Part shown: positions 6,685 to 14,606 of the stretch, piece by piece
Layout of the letters: each line of letters begins with the position of its first letter
How positions within the stretch are numbered: position 1 is the stretch's first letter
Assembly (NCBI RefSeq): GCF_028682175.1
Contig: NZ_JANHKS010000047.1
Location: forward strand, 1-42,075
Direction: 5' to 3'
DNA: 42,075 nt
Source of the DNA: Pseudomonas putida
GTDB lineage: Bacteria; Pseudomonadota; Gammaproteobacteria; Pseudomonadales; Pseudomonadaceae
Program-made: the position numbers and the translations under genes
The notes under the pieces: generated by a model
What the model saw: only the letters and a program-made list of their open reading frames with translations
Databases searched by the model: none
Told to the model about the DNA's origin: nothing

Positions 6685-9102
6685 ATGAGCACTGACGGTG
6701 CTTTCAGTAAGGGTCGCCTGTTGCCGAGCTTGCTCGGACTGGTGATTCTGGTCATGGGCCTGGCCTTGCTGGCCGGGGGTATCAAACTGCTGACACTGGG
6801 CGGGTCGCTGTACTACCTGCTGGCCGGCATCGGCTTTATCGGCACCGGCGTGTTGCTGGTGATGGGCCGTCGCTCGGCGCTGGGCCTGTTCGCGCTGGTG
6901 CTGTTCGCAAGCACCGTCTGGGCCTTGTGGGAAGTGGGCCTGGACTGGTGGCAACTGGTACCGCGCCTGTCGCTGTGGTTCGTGCTGGGCCTGGTGATGC
7001 TGCTGCCATGGTTCCGCCGCCCGCTGCTGCGTGGCCAGCCTGGCGGCATGCCGAGCACTGCACTGAGCATCGCCGTGGTGCTGGCAGGCCTGACCGCACT
7101 GGCCAGCCAGTTCACCAACCCCGGTGAAATCAAGGGCACGCTGGATCGTGACGACGCAGGCGTCGCCTACGACCCGCAGCCGATGCCTGAAGGCGACTGG
7201 CAGGCCTATGGCCGCTCCGAACACGGCAACCGCTACTCGCCGCTCAAGCAGATCACCCCTGAAAACGTCGGCAAGTTGCAGGAAGCCTGGCGCATCCGCA
7301 CCGGCGACCTGCCAACGGCCGAAGACCCGGTCGAGCTGACCAACGAAAACACCCCGCTCAAGGTCAACGGCATGGTCTATGCCTGCACCCCGCACAGCAA
7401 GGTGCTGGCGCTGGACCCTGACACCGGCAAGACGATCTGGAGCTACGACCCGCAGATCTCCAAGGAAGGCGCGAAAAACTTCACCGGCTGGGCGCACATG
7501 ACCTGCCGTGGTGTTTCGTACTACGACGAAGATGCCTACGCCAAGACCGACGTAGGCGCCCCGGCTGCCGAGCTATCGGACGCCGGCAAGGCCGTTGCCA
7601 CGTCCTGCCCGCGTCGCCTGTACCTGCCGACCGCCGACGCCCGCCTGATCGCCCTGAACGCCGACACCGGCAAAGTCTGTGAAGACTTCGCCAACAAGGG
7701 CGCGGTCGATCTGCGCGCCAACATCGGTCCGTTCACTGCCGGTGGCTACTACTCCACCTCGCCTGCCGCGATCACCCGTAACCTGGTGATCATCGGTGGC
7801 CATGTGACCGACAACGAGTCCACCAACGAGCCTTCCGGCGTGATTCGCGCCTATGACGTGCACGACGGCAAGCTGGTGTGGAACTGGGACCCGAACAACC
7901 CGGATGCCACCGCTCCTATCGCGGCGGACCAGTTCTATTCGCGCAACGCGCCGAACATGTGGTCGCTGGCCAGCGTCGACGAGAAACTGGGCCTGGTCTA
8001 CCTGCCTCTGGGCAACCAGATGCCTGACCAGTACGGCGGCGACCGTACCCCTGGCGCCGAGAAATTCAGCGCAGGCCTGGTCGCGCTGGACGTCAACACC
8101 GGCAAGGTGCGCTGGAACTACCAGTTCACTCACCACGACCTGTGGGACATGGACGTACCGAGCCAGCCAACCCTGATCAACCTGAAAACCAAGGACGGCG
8201 TGAAGCCGGCCGTGATTCAGCCGACCAAGCAAGGCAGCCTGTACGTACTGGACCGCCGCGACGGTACGCCGATCGTGCCGATCGACGAAGTGCCTGCGCC
8301 GACTGGTGCCGCACAAGGCGACCACACCTCGCCGACTCAAGCGCGTTCGCAGCTGAACATGCTGCCGCCGGAGCTTAAAGAGAAAGACATGTGGGGCGGC
8401 AGCGCCTTCGACCAGATGCTGTGCCGCATCCAGTTCAAGGAACTGCGTTACGAGGGCCAGTACACGCCTCCGTCCGAGCAGGGCAGCATCATCTATCCGG
8501 GTAACGTGGGTGTGTTCAACTGGGGCGCCGTGTCGGTCGATCCGGTGCGTCAGTTGATGTTCACCAGCCCCAACTACATGGCCTTCGTCTCCAAGCTGGT
8601 GCCGCGTGCCAAAGTGGAAGCCGGCAGCAAGCGTGAAAGCGAAACCAGCGGCGTGCAGCCGAACACCGGCGCGCCTTACGCGGTCATCATGCATCCGCTG
8701 ATGTCGCCGTTCGGCATGCCGTGCCAGGCACCTTCTTGGGGTAACGTGGCCGCTGTCGACCTGACCACCAACCAGGTGGTGTGGAAGCACAAGAACGGCA
8801 CCAGCCGCGACAACACGCCAGTGCCGATTGGCCTGCCAGTGGGCGTGCCAAGCATGGGCGGTTCGATGGTCACCGCAGGCGGCGTCGGCTTCCTGGCCGG
8901 CACCCTGGACCAGTACCTGCGTGCCTATGACGTGAAAACCGGCAAGGAGCTGTTCGCCGGACGTCTGCCAGCAGGTGGCCAGGCCACCCCGATGACCTAC
9001 ACCGGCAAGGACGGCAAGCAATACGTGCTGATCGTCGCAGGCGGCCACGGCTCGCTGGGCACCCGCATGGGCGATTACATCATTGCCTACAAACTGCCGT
9101 AG
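6685..9102 (+). CDS. gcd: Membrane-bound PQQ-dependent glucose dehydrogenase
   Basis: An 805-residue quinoprotein that oxidises periplasmic glucose to gluconolactone and passes electrons to ubiquinone. It is the first step of direct glucose oxidation and of gluconic-acid-based phosphate solubilisation. About five N-terminal transmembrane helices (~10-150) anchor an eight-bladed PQQ propeller (~160-805), with 'GRSEHGNRYSPLKQITPENV', 'FTHHDLWDMDVPSQP' and the C-terminal 'YVLIVAGGHGSLGT'. The ATG at 6685 is chosen because GGAG lies 9 nt upstream and the length matches other Pseudomonas Gcd proteins. A GTG at 6601 would place the start inside a stem-loop. A strong bidirectional terminator follows the stop. 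Confidence 0.95.
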   Translation: MSTDGAFSKGRLLPSLLGLVILVMGLALLAGGIKLLTLGGSLYYLLAGIGFIGTGVLLVMGRRSALGLFALVLFASTVWALWEVGLDWWQLVPRLSLWFVLGLVMLLPWFRRPLLRGQPGGMPSTALSIAVVLAGLTALASQFTNPGEIKGTLDRDDAGVAYDPQPMPEGDWQAYGRSEHGNRYSPLKQITPENVGKLQEAWRIRTGDLPTAEDPVELTNENTPLKVNGMVYACTPHSKVLALDPDTGKTIWSYDPQISKEGAKNFTGWAHMTCRGVSYYDEDAYAKTDVGAPAAELSDAGKAVATSCPRRLYLPTADARLIALNADTGKVCEDFANKGAVDLRANIGPFTAGGYYSTSPAAITRNLVIIGGHVTDNESTNEPSGVIRAYDVHDGKLVWNWDPNNPDATAPIAADQFYSRNAPNMWSLASVDEKLGLVYLPLGNQMPDQYGGDRTPGAEKFSAGLVALDVNTGKVRWNYQFTHHDLWDMDVPSQPTLINLKTKDGVKPAVIQPTKQGSLYVLDRRDGTPIVPIDEVPAPTGAAQGDHTSPTQARSQLNMLPPELKEKDMWGGSAFDQMLCRIQFKELRYEGQYTPPSEQGSIIYPGNVGVFNWGAVSVDPVRQLMFTSPNYMAFVSKLVPRAKVEAGSKRESETSGVQPNTGAPYAVIMHPLMSPFGMPCQAPSWGNVAAVDLTTNQVVWKHKNGTSRDNTPVPIGLPVGVPSMGGSMVTAGGVGFLAGTLDQYLRAYDVKTGKELFAGRLPAGGQATPMTYTGKDGKQYVLIVAGGHGSLGTRMGDYIIAYKLP

Positions 9103-9114
9103 TGATTCGGTAGC

Positions 9115-9166
9115 GCGGCAATGAAAAAGGCGGTCATCGAAAGGTGACCGCCTTTTTCATTGCCGC
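9115..9166. terminator. Strong bidirectional intrinsic terminator after gcd
   Basis: A perfect 22-bp stem (9115-9136 with 9145-9166) and 8-nt loop. The stem includes AAAAAGGCGG/CCGCCTTTTT, giving U-tracts in both directions. It ends the oprB-gcd unit. Confidence 0.9.
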
Positions 9167-9176
9167 CGCCAATCCC

Positions 9177-9242
9177 GTAGCAGCACGGCTTGCCGGCGGG
9201 GGTGTCCGCAAGATCGCTCCCGCCGGCAAGCCGTGCTGCTAC
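9177..9242. repeat. REPIN, family A, short interior
   Basis: GTAGCAGCACGGCTTGCCGG is inverted to CCGGCAAGCCGTGCTGCTAC around a ~26-bp interior. It borders the left end of the long inverted repeat at 9256-9868. Confidence 0.9.
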
Positions 9243-9255
9243 GGGTCGGTGCAAT

Positions 9256-9868
9256 GCTTTTGATCTTCATGCGCGATGGTGCAGGCGCCACAGATCGCGA
9301 CGTAAAGGCGCCAGGCCGAGCGCAGGTGTCGTGGAGGGGGATGAGCGGCAGGAAGCCGCGAAAGCCGTGCGGGCCATGGATGGCCCATCATGGCGTGCCC
9401 CCGGAACGGCGCCGGAGCGAGGGAACCGAGACGAAGTCGAGGCCCAGCCAGGAGCAAATGGTTTGCCTACTTTCCCGAAAGAAAGTAGGTCGCCCGTAAG
9501 GGGCGAAACCCATAAGTCCAGCCAACACGACAATGGATATGTTCCGAATGCGAGCGCCACAGTGGTTCAGAATTTGGTGAGCATATCCTTTGACGAGGGT
9601 GACGCTGATTCACCTTTCCGCCCTTACGGCGGGTCACTTTTTCCAAGAGCTGAAAAAGTAACCAAAAAAGCCCTGCGACAGGCTGGGGTCCTTCGGACTT
9701 CCCTCGACTCCGGCGTCGTTCCGGGGGCACGCCGTGATGGGCCATCCATGGCCCGCACGGCTTTCGCGGCTCCTGCCGCTCATCCCCCTACACGACACCT
9801 GCGCTCGGCCTGGCGCCTTGACGTCGCGTTCGGCGGTGTCTGTGCCATTGCGCATGAAGATCAAAAGC
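9256..9868. repeat. Long imperfect inverted repeat (~613 bp) flanked by REPINs
   Basis: The left arm (9256-~9510) is the reverse complement of the right arm (~9605-9868). The outer ~190 bp match almost base for base: GCTTTTGATCTTCATGCGC at the left tip, GCGCATGAAGATCAAAAGC at the right, and GCGGGCCATGGATGGCCCAT inside. The inner arms are more diverged but each keeps a CTTT...AAAGTA hairpin followed by a CGCC(C)GTAAGGGGCG-type hairpin. The spacer is ~95 bp. Open frames across it are long only because of base composition and symmetry. I see no protein family in them, no transposase and no target-site duplication. I know similar intergenic repeats from other Pseudomonas genomes but cannot name the class with certainty. 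Confidence 0.8.
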
Positions 9869-9899
9869 AGAAGCAAGAGCTTTGGTTTTACACCGTCCC

Positions 9900-9965
9900 G
9901 TAGCAGCACGGCTTGCCCGCGATGGCGTCCTCACGATCGCCCCCGCCGGAAAGCCGGACTGCTAC
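9900..9965. repeat. REPIN, family A, diverged
   Basis: GTAGCAGCACGGCTTGCCCG is inverted to CCGGAAAGCCGGACTGCTAC. It borders the right end of the long inverted repeat and lies 18 bp after the end of the leftward haemoglobin operon, for which it may serve as the 3' structure. Confidence 0.85.
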
Positions 9966-9983
9966 GGGGTTGTGGTGCGGTGG

Positions 9984-10415
9984 TTACTTCTCGATCACAT
10001 CCCCACGCATCGGCGCGAGCCGCGCGAGCAGACGGTTCTGGGTCGCTACCGGGATGTTCTGCTCATCCATCGCATCGATCAGATCCTCCACCAGCGCATT
10101 GAAATCACTGCGGGTCAGGTTCTGACCCTTGTGGGTTTCGGCCATGCTGTCGCCGGTGTAGCGGCAAGGGCCGCCCGCCTCGACACAGAACTGCTCCACC
10201 AGCTTGTCGCGCAGGCGGACGATGTCGATCTTGCGAAAATGCTCGACGATGCGCTCGTCTTTCGCGATGTGCAGCAACATACCTTCGACGATCTTCTGGA
10301 TCCCGGCGCGCTGCCCAAGGGCCTGATACAGGCTGTCATCCCTGGGCGGCTGCTGGGCGCAGCCGACGAGCAGCGCCAGGCCCAGCGCACCGAACCAACG
10401 TAGCGGCCAACCCAT
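9984..10415 (-). CDS. Group I truncated haemoglobin with lipoprotein signal
   Basis: A 143-residue protein. A lipoprotein signal peptide with lipobox LVGC (Cys19) is followed by a truncated globin: 'LYQALGQRAGIQKIVEGML', then 'GDSMAETHKGQNLT' with the likely proximal haem ligand His95. Cys77 and Cys84 bracket a loop and could form a disulfide in the periplasm. Truncated haemoglobins bind O2, NO or CO. A lipid anchor would put this one in the cell envelope, unlike cytoplasmic GlbN. Its start overlaps the stop of the DUF3034 gene (TGATG), so the two are translationally coupled. It is the last gene of a four-gene leftward operon. The ligand and role are not known. Confidence 0.85.
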   Translation of the reverse strand: MGWPLRWFGALGLALLVGCAQQPPRDDSLYQALGQRAGIQKIVEGMLLHIAKDERIVEHFRKIDIVRLRDKLVEQFCVEAGGPCRYTGDSMAETHKGQNLTRSDFNALVEDLIDAMDEQNIPVATQNRLLARLAPMRGDVIEK

Positions 10416-11305
10416 CAGAAACTCCCCTGCACAGACAGATACGTGCCGTTCTGGTTATCCAGCGTGGCGATTTCTCCCAGCCGTGCGTAGGCCAGTACCA
10501 CGGATACATGCTTGTTGGGGAACCAGCCGACAAACATATCGGCCCAATCGCTCTCCCCGGCAAATGACAGGTTGTCGGGTTTCTCACGGTACTCGACGCC
10601 CACCGCCCAGCGCGGGTTGAACAGCAGCGCCACCGAGCCTTCTTTCAAAACGCTGCGCGTGTCGCGGCGATCACCGCCGAAGCCCAGCAGGCCGGTTTCG
10701 TTGGCCCGGCTGTAACGCACGCCACCGTTGACCACCAGGTTGTAGCCAAAGGCTGCGCCCATGAACAGGCGGCTGGCGGTGAGGTAGCCTTCGACGTCCG
10801 AATCGCGCCGGGCACCCACCAGGCTCGGGATCAGGAAATCGTTCTGATGCTTGTACTCGACGCCCAAGGAAACTTGCGGCAACTGATCGTAGATCAAGTC
10901 ACCGAACAGGCGCACTTTGACGCCAAAGACATCCTGGGTGAGGTTATCTTCCGGCAAGCTGAATTTGTTGACCAGTGACCCAAGGTCGAACCGCTGATGG
11001 GCGTAGGACACTTCCACGCGGTTACCGTAGGAAGCAGCCATCCCGACCACGTCCAGGGTGTAGTCCGGCAAATTGACGTGAGTGGCGAAGGCATTTGCGC
11101 CCCACTCGCCCTTTTCGTCGTAATTGGCCAGCACCGCCCACGGGATGATCCCGCCACCGGCGGCGCCTTCGATACTGCTGGCGCCACCGGTCGCGATCAG
11201 GCGCCCCTGATCGGCCGCAACAAAAGGCGCTGTTGCTGTCACGCAACCGCCCACCAGACTTGCCAACACCACAGGGCTGAAAACAGCCGAGAGACTACGT
11301 GCCAT
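10415..11305 (-). CDS. DUF3034 family outer-membrane beta-barrel protein
   Basis: A 296-residue exported protein of the DUF3034 family ('GRLIATGGASSIEGAAGGG', 'ANYDEKGEWGANAF', 'VSYAHQRFDLG'). The alternating strand pattern and final Phe (YLSVQGSF) are those of an outer-membrane barrel. The N-terminus is a signal sequence: either a weak lipobox (VGGC, Cys21) or a type I site after 'PFVAA'. Function is unknown. It starts 13 bp after the phosphodiesterase gene and its stop overlaps the haemoglobin start, so it belongs to the same operon. It may be a pore or surface scaffold for the other envelope proteins; that is inference. Confidence 0.8.
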   Translation of the reverse strand: MARSLSAVFSPVVLASLVGGCVTATAPFVAADQGRLIATGGASSIEGAAGGGIIPWAVLANYDEKGEWGANAFATHVNLPDYTLDVVGMAASYGNRVEVSYAHQRFDLGSLVNKFSLPEDNLTQDVFGVKVRLFGDLIYDQLPQVSLGVEYKHQNDFLIPSLVGARRDSDVEGYLTASRLFMGAAFGYNLVVNGGVRYSRANETGLLGFGGDRRDTRSVLKEGSVALLFNPRWAVGVEYREKPDNLSFAGESDWADMFVGWFPNKHVSVVLAYARLGEIATLDNQNGTYLSVQGSF

Positions 11306-11318
11306 AAACGTGAACCAA

Positions 11319-13670
11319 TCAGTGAACCATCATGCTCGGGGAATGGTGGGATTTGGCGATCCATGCTTCAAACGCGACCGCCGTGAGTGGCCGGCTGATC
11401 AGATAGCCCTGCGCCGTGTCGCAATGCCAGCGCTCCAGCAGGCGCAAACTGTGTTCGTACTCGACGCCCTCGGCGACCACTTTGAGCCCCAGGTTATGGC
11501 TCATTTCGATGGTGGAACGCACGATCACCGCATCCTCGCTGGTTTCGTCCAGGTTGCGCACGAACGACTGGTCGATCTTGAGCTCCTGCACCGGCAGCCG
11601 CTTGAGGTGCGCCAGGGAAGAGTAGCCAGTGCCGAAGTCATCCACCGACAGGCTGATGCCGCACTCGCGCAGGCCATTGAGCACCTTGAGGGCATGCTCG
11701 GGCTCGCGCATCACGGCGCTTTCGGTGATCTCGAAGACCAGTTGTTCGGCAGGCACGCGGTACAGCTTGAGCAGGCTAGAGACGCGGTGGGCCAGATCGC
11801 CGCTGAGCAGATCGTCCGCCGAGATGTTCACCGACAGCTGCACGTGCAGGCCGCGGCGCCCCCATTCGGCCAACTGGCGCATGGCTTCTTCGATCACCCA
11901 GCCGGTGAGAATCTGGATGCTGCCGGTGCGCTCGGCCAGTACGATGAATTCGGCCGGCGAAACATTGCCGAACTGCGGATGTTGCCAGCGCAGCAGCGCT
12001 TCGGCCTGACGCACGCGGCCGTTGCGGATATCCAGCTTGGGTTGGTAATGCAGCGCCAGTTCGCCATTGCGGGCGGCGTGGCGCAGATCGCGAATCAGGC
12101 AGATCTGCCGCTGGTGGGCCAGGTCGCGGCCGTCTTCGTACACTTGCAGGCGCCCCGGCATCTGCGTCGCATCCTGGTGGGCAATGGAGGCGCGGCGCAC
12201 CAGCTCCGACGGCGAATCGCCGTTGAGCGGGTAGGCCGCGATGCCGATGCAGGCGTCCAGGGAAATATCGTGGTCGGCGATGCGCTGGGGCTTGAGCAGC
12301 AAGCGCTGCAAGCGGTCGGCCACCGCCACCGCAGAATCGGTCTCGGCGTGGTGCACCAGCAACAGGAACTCATGACCGGAAAGCCGCGCCACGGTATCGC
12401 CCGGCCGCAGCGGCAGTTGCAGTTGCTCGCCGATGACCTGCAACAGCTGCTCGACGCCCTCAGGCCCGATGCTGTCATTGATTGCGCGGAAGTTTTCCAG
12501 GCCCAGATACAGCAGCGCCACCGGCCTTTGAGCGGCAATTGCGCTGCCCAGCCGCTCCATTACCAATGCCCGGTTGGGCAGCCCGGTGAGGCCGTCGTGC
12601 AGGGCGTTGTGAGCCAGTTGCTGCTCGCGCTCTGCGATGCCTGTCTGCATGGAATTGAGTGCACCGGCCAGCAGTCCCAGTTCGTCACTGCGGGCCAGGA
12701 TGACCGGCGTCAGGTAGTCACCCTCCTCGATCCGCTTGGCGGCCCGGGCCAGGGCACGCACCGGCAGCGACACACTGCGCGCCAGCAACAGCGTGCCCAC
12801 CAGGGAACCGGCCAGCGCCACCAGAGTGATCCAGTAGAGTTTTTCGTCCAGCGGCGCGAACGCCTTCATGGCGGTGTCCAGCGGGCTCTGCAGCAGCGCC
12901 ACGACCTCGCCGTCGGTGTCGCTGATGGTGCCCAGGTGCAGGGTCTTGCTCAGAAAGCTCTGATCCTGGTGCGTGGTCATCTGCATCTGGTCGCTGGCGG
13001 GTGTGAGCATCAGCCCTTGCAGGCTGTCGTACAGGGCCTCTGGCTGGGTGCTGATGATCTGCCCCGGGGCCTGATGCACGATGGAAAGAAACGATACCTG
13101 CAAACCGCTGAGCGAGCGCAACTCCCGGGCCAGGTCGTCATCCATGCTGAACCCCATCACCACCCGGGCGATGGGCAAGGGCGCCATGACCGTGCTTTCC
13201 ACCAGCAGGTGCGGCTTGCCTTGCAGCGGCACGATCAGCATCGACTGGTTCTTGCTCTTGAGCTCGCGCAGCGCCTGGATGTACGGAAACGGCGAGCCCT
13301 CGGGAATCTGCGCCACGGTGCTGGCCAGGACCTTGCCGTCCATGCCCAGCAGGAACATGTCCGAGGCGTCGATGCGGGCACCGTGATTGAGCAGCACCGA
13401 GCGAATGGTCGCCGAGTCGGCGGAGGCTACCGCATCGCGAAAGCCGAAATCACTGGACAACAATTGCACGGCATCGCGTAACCGTTTGCCACGAATCTCC
13501 AGCAAGCCCTCGAACACCCGGGTACCCACCTCCAACTGCACCTGGGCCTGTTTGCGCACGGCATCCTGGGTCGCGGCCTTGACGGCCACGAACACCGCGA
13601 CGACCACGATCAGCAGCAGCAAAATCAGCACGCTGGCGATGCGGGCCTGGAAGCCGATACGCAATTTCAT
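11319..13670 (-). CDS. Membrane c-di-GMP phosphodiesterase (periplasmic sensor-HAMP-degenerate GGDEF-EAL)
   Basis: A 783-residue inner-membrane protein. Order: TM1 ~11-31; periplasmic Cache-like sensor ~32-279; TM2 ~280-298; HAMP ~299-352; GGDEF domain ~355-515; EAL domain ~525-770. The GGDEF signature is replaced by SGHEF (431-435), so cyclase activity is unlikely. The EAL domain keeps its catalytic set: E557 (EALLRW), N615, E647, D677/D678 (DDFGTGYSS), K698 (KID), E734 and Q754. It should therefore hydrolyse c-di-GMP in response to an envelope signal. Its start overlaps the stop of the upstream cupredoxin-like gene (ATGA), and the downstream DUF3034 gene follows after 13 bp. The signal is unknown; the neighbours suggest a redox, copper or gas cue. 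Confidence 0.9.
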   Translation of the reverse strand: MKLRIGFQARIASVLILLLLIVVVAVFVAVKAATQDAVRKQAQVQLEVGTRVFEGLLEIRGKRLRDAVQLLSSDFGFRDAVASADSATIRSVLLNHGARIDASDMFLLGMDGKVLASTVAQIPEGSPFPYIQALRELKSKNQSMLIVPLQGKPHLLVESTVMAPLPIARVVMGFSMDDDLARELRSLSGLQVSFLSIVHQAPGQIISTQPEALYDSLQGLMLTPASDQMQMTTHQDQSFLSKTLHLGTISDTDGEVVALLQSPLDTAMKAFAPLDEKLYWITLVALAGSLVGTLLLARSVSLPVRALARAAKRIEEGDYLTPVILARSDELGLLAGALNSMQTGIAEREQQLAHNALHDGLTGLPNRALVMERLGSAIAAQRPVALLYLGLENFRAINDSIGPEGVEQLLQVIGEQLQLPLRPGDTVARLSGHEFLLLVHHAETDSAVAVADRLQRLLLKPQRIADHDISLDACIGIAAYPLNGDSPSELVRRASIAHQDATQMPGRLQVYEDGRDLAHQRQICLIRDLRHAARNGELALHYQPKLDIRNGRVRQAEALLRWQHPQFGNVSPAEFIVLAERTGSIQILTGWVIEEAMRQLAEWGRRGLHVQLSVNISADDLLSGDLAHRVSSLLKLYRVPAEQLVFEITESAVMREPEHALKVLNGLRECGISLSVDDFGTGYSSLAHLKRLPVQELKIDQSFVRNLDETSEDAVIVRSTIEMSHNLGLKVVAEGVEYEHSLRLLERWHCDTAQGYLISRPLTAVAFEAWIAKSHHSPSMMVH

Positions 13671-14338
13671 TCGTGGGCTGCTTTGTGAAAGGCATCGCCG
13701 AATGCGCTGGACGGCGGCGCTGCGGGCATGTCGTCGGCCTTGGGCTGCACCGCCAGCTTGAAGTGCTGGTGCAGGCCTGTGGCCGGAATGTCGATTTCAC
13801 CGCCCGATACCGGTTGCATGTCCACCGCCTGGGGATGCCAGAGCGTAGCCACGTAGTGGCCGGCTGGCATCTGGTCGAGGGTCAGCGTGCCTTTTTCATC
13901 GCTCACGCCAAACCATGGATCGTCCGTGACGTACACGTAGCCGAGCATCCAGTCATGGATGTTGCAGCCAAGCACCACCACGCCGGGCTTGTCGAACAGC
14001 ACCGGATCCGATGGCGTACCGCCATACAGGCGCAGTTCGAAACGTTTTGCCGCAGAAAAGGAGTACACCTGATGGCGGATGTTGTCGCTGTTGGGAAACT
14101 TGATTTGTGTGCCAGTGCGCACTGCGAGCACGTGAGGCGCAAAACGCTGGTCGCGCTGGTCCATGTCGGCCTTGGGCGCAGGGTCCGGCTTGCCCGCCGG
14201 ACCTTGCAGCGTCAGCACGACATCGTTCAGGGGCTTGCCCTGAGCATCGACGAAGTCAGCCGTGAGACCTGCAGCATGGCTGGCGCAGGCGCCCAGAAGG
14301 GTCGCTGCCAGCAGGAACGTAGATACAACCGGATTCAT
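13667..14338 (-). CDS. Secreted cupredoxin-like protein ('methylamine utilization' MauL-type)
   Basis: A 223-residue exported protein with signal peptide 1-23 (cleavage after SHAA). It has a cupredoxin-like Greek-key pattern with 'IKFPNSDNIRHQVYSF' and 'VVVLGCNIHDWMLGYVYVTD'. His89, Cys125, His128 and Met131 are placed like the ligands of a type 1 (blue) copper site, although C-x2-H-x2-M is shorter than the usual plastocyanin loop. A carboxypeptidase-regulatory-like stretch follows ('GTLTLDQMPAGHYVATLWHP'). Database names such as 'methylamine utilization protein' are inherited; there are no mau genes here. The ATG at 14338 precedes a normal signal peptide. It is the first gene of the operon, and its stop overlaps the phosphodiesterase start. 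Confidence 0.8.
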   Translation of the reverse strand: MNPVVSTFLLAATLLGACASHAAGLTADFVDAQGKPLNDVVLTLQGPAGKPDPAPKADMDQRDQRFAPHVLAVRTGTQIKFPNSDNIRHQVYSFSAAKRFELRLYGGTPSDPVLFDKPGVVVLGCNIHDWMLGYVYVTDDPWFGVSDEKGTLTLDQMPAGHYVATLWHPQAVDMQPVSGGEIDIPATGLHQHFKLAVQPKADDMPAAPPSSAFGDAFHKAAHE

Positions 14339-14547
14339 ACGTGGGATCCAAAAACGGCGTGGTCGATAAAAGAATAGCGCCGGCCTTGGCTTTGTGTTGC
14401 AGCGTCGCGCGCAGAGTAACCTCACCCTGCAGAAAGATCATGCAATAAAGGCCACTATAAAGCCATCACTCAACGGTCGCCGACGAATGGCACAAGCCAC
14501 CTATATTTCTCTATCGACGTCCGTATTCAATGCTATCGGCCTCAACT

Positions 14548-14576
14548 ATTGAAACCTGAGCAAGACTGCCCCATCT
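14548..14576 (+). promoter_or_regulatory. Sigma-32 (RpoH) heat-shock promoter for asrA-type lon
   Basis: ATTGAAA (14548-14554; consensus CTTGAAA), a 14-bp spacer, then CCCCATCT (14569-14576), an exact match to the sigma-32 -10 CCCCATNT. Transcription would begin near 14583, leaving a ~24-nt leader before the ATG at 14607. The match and position make this one of the best-supported promoters in the window. Confidence 0.8.
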
Positions 14577-14606
14577 AAGCCTCAACTCCATTTATGCAGG
14601 TGCCCC

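Noticed and set aside
9256..9868. Inverted repeat as an insertion sequence
   Set aside because: There is no transposase, the arms are far too long for terminal repeats of so short an element, and no target-site duplication is visible.
9190..9903. Long rightward open frame (~237 codons) across the inverted repeat
   Set aside because: It begins in a REPIN, ends in another, and runs through both arms of an inverted repeat. Similar frames open on the opposite strand at mirrored positions, and no protein family or ribosome site is visible.
11310..13481. 723-codon rightward open frame opposite the phosphodiesterase gene
   Set aside because: It is the antisense of a well-supported GGDEF-EAL gene and has Gln/His/Ala-rich composition typical of GC-rich shadows.
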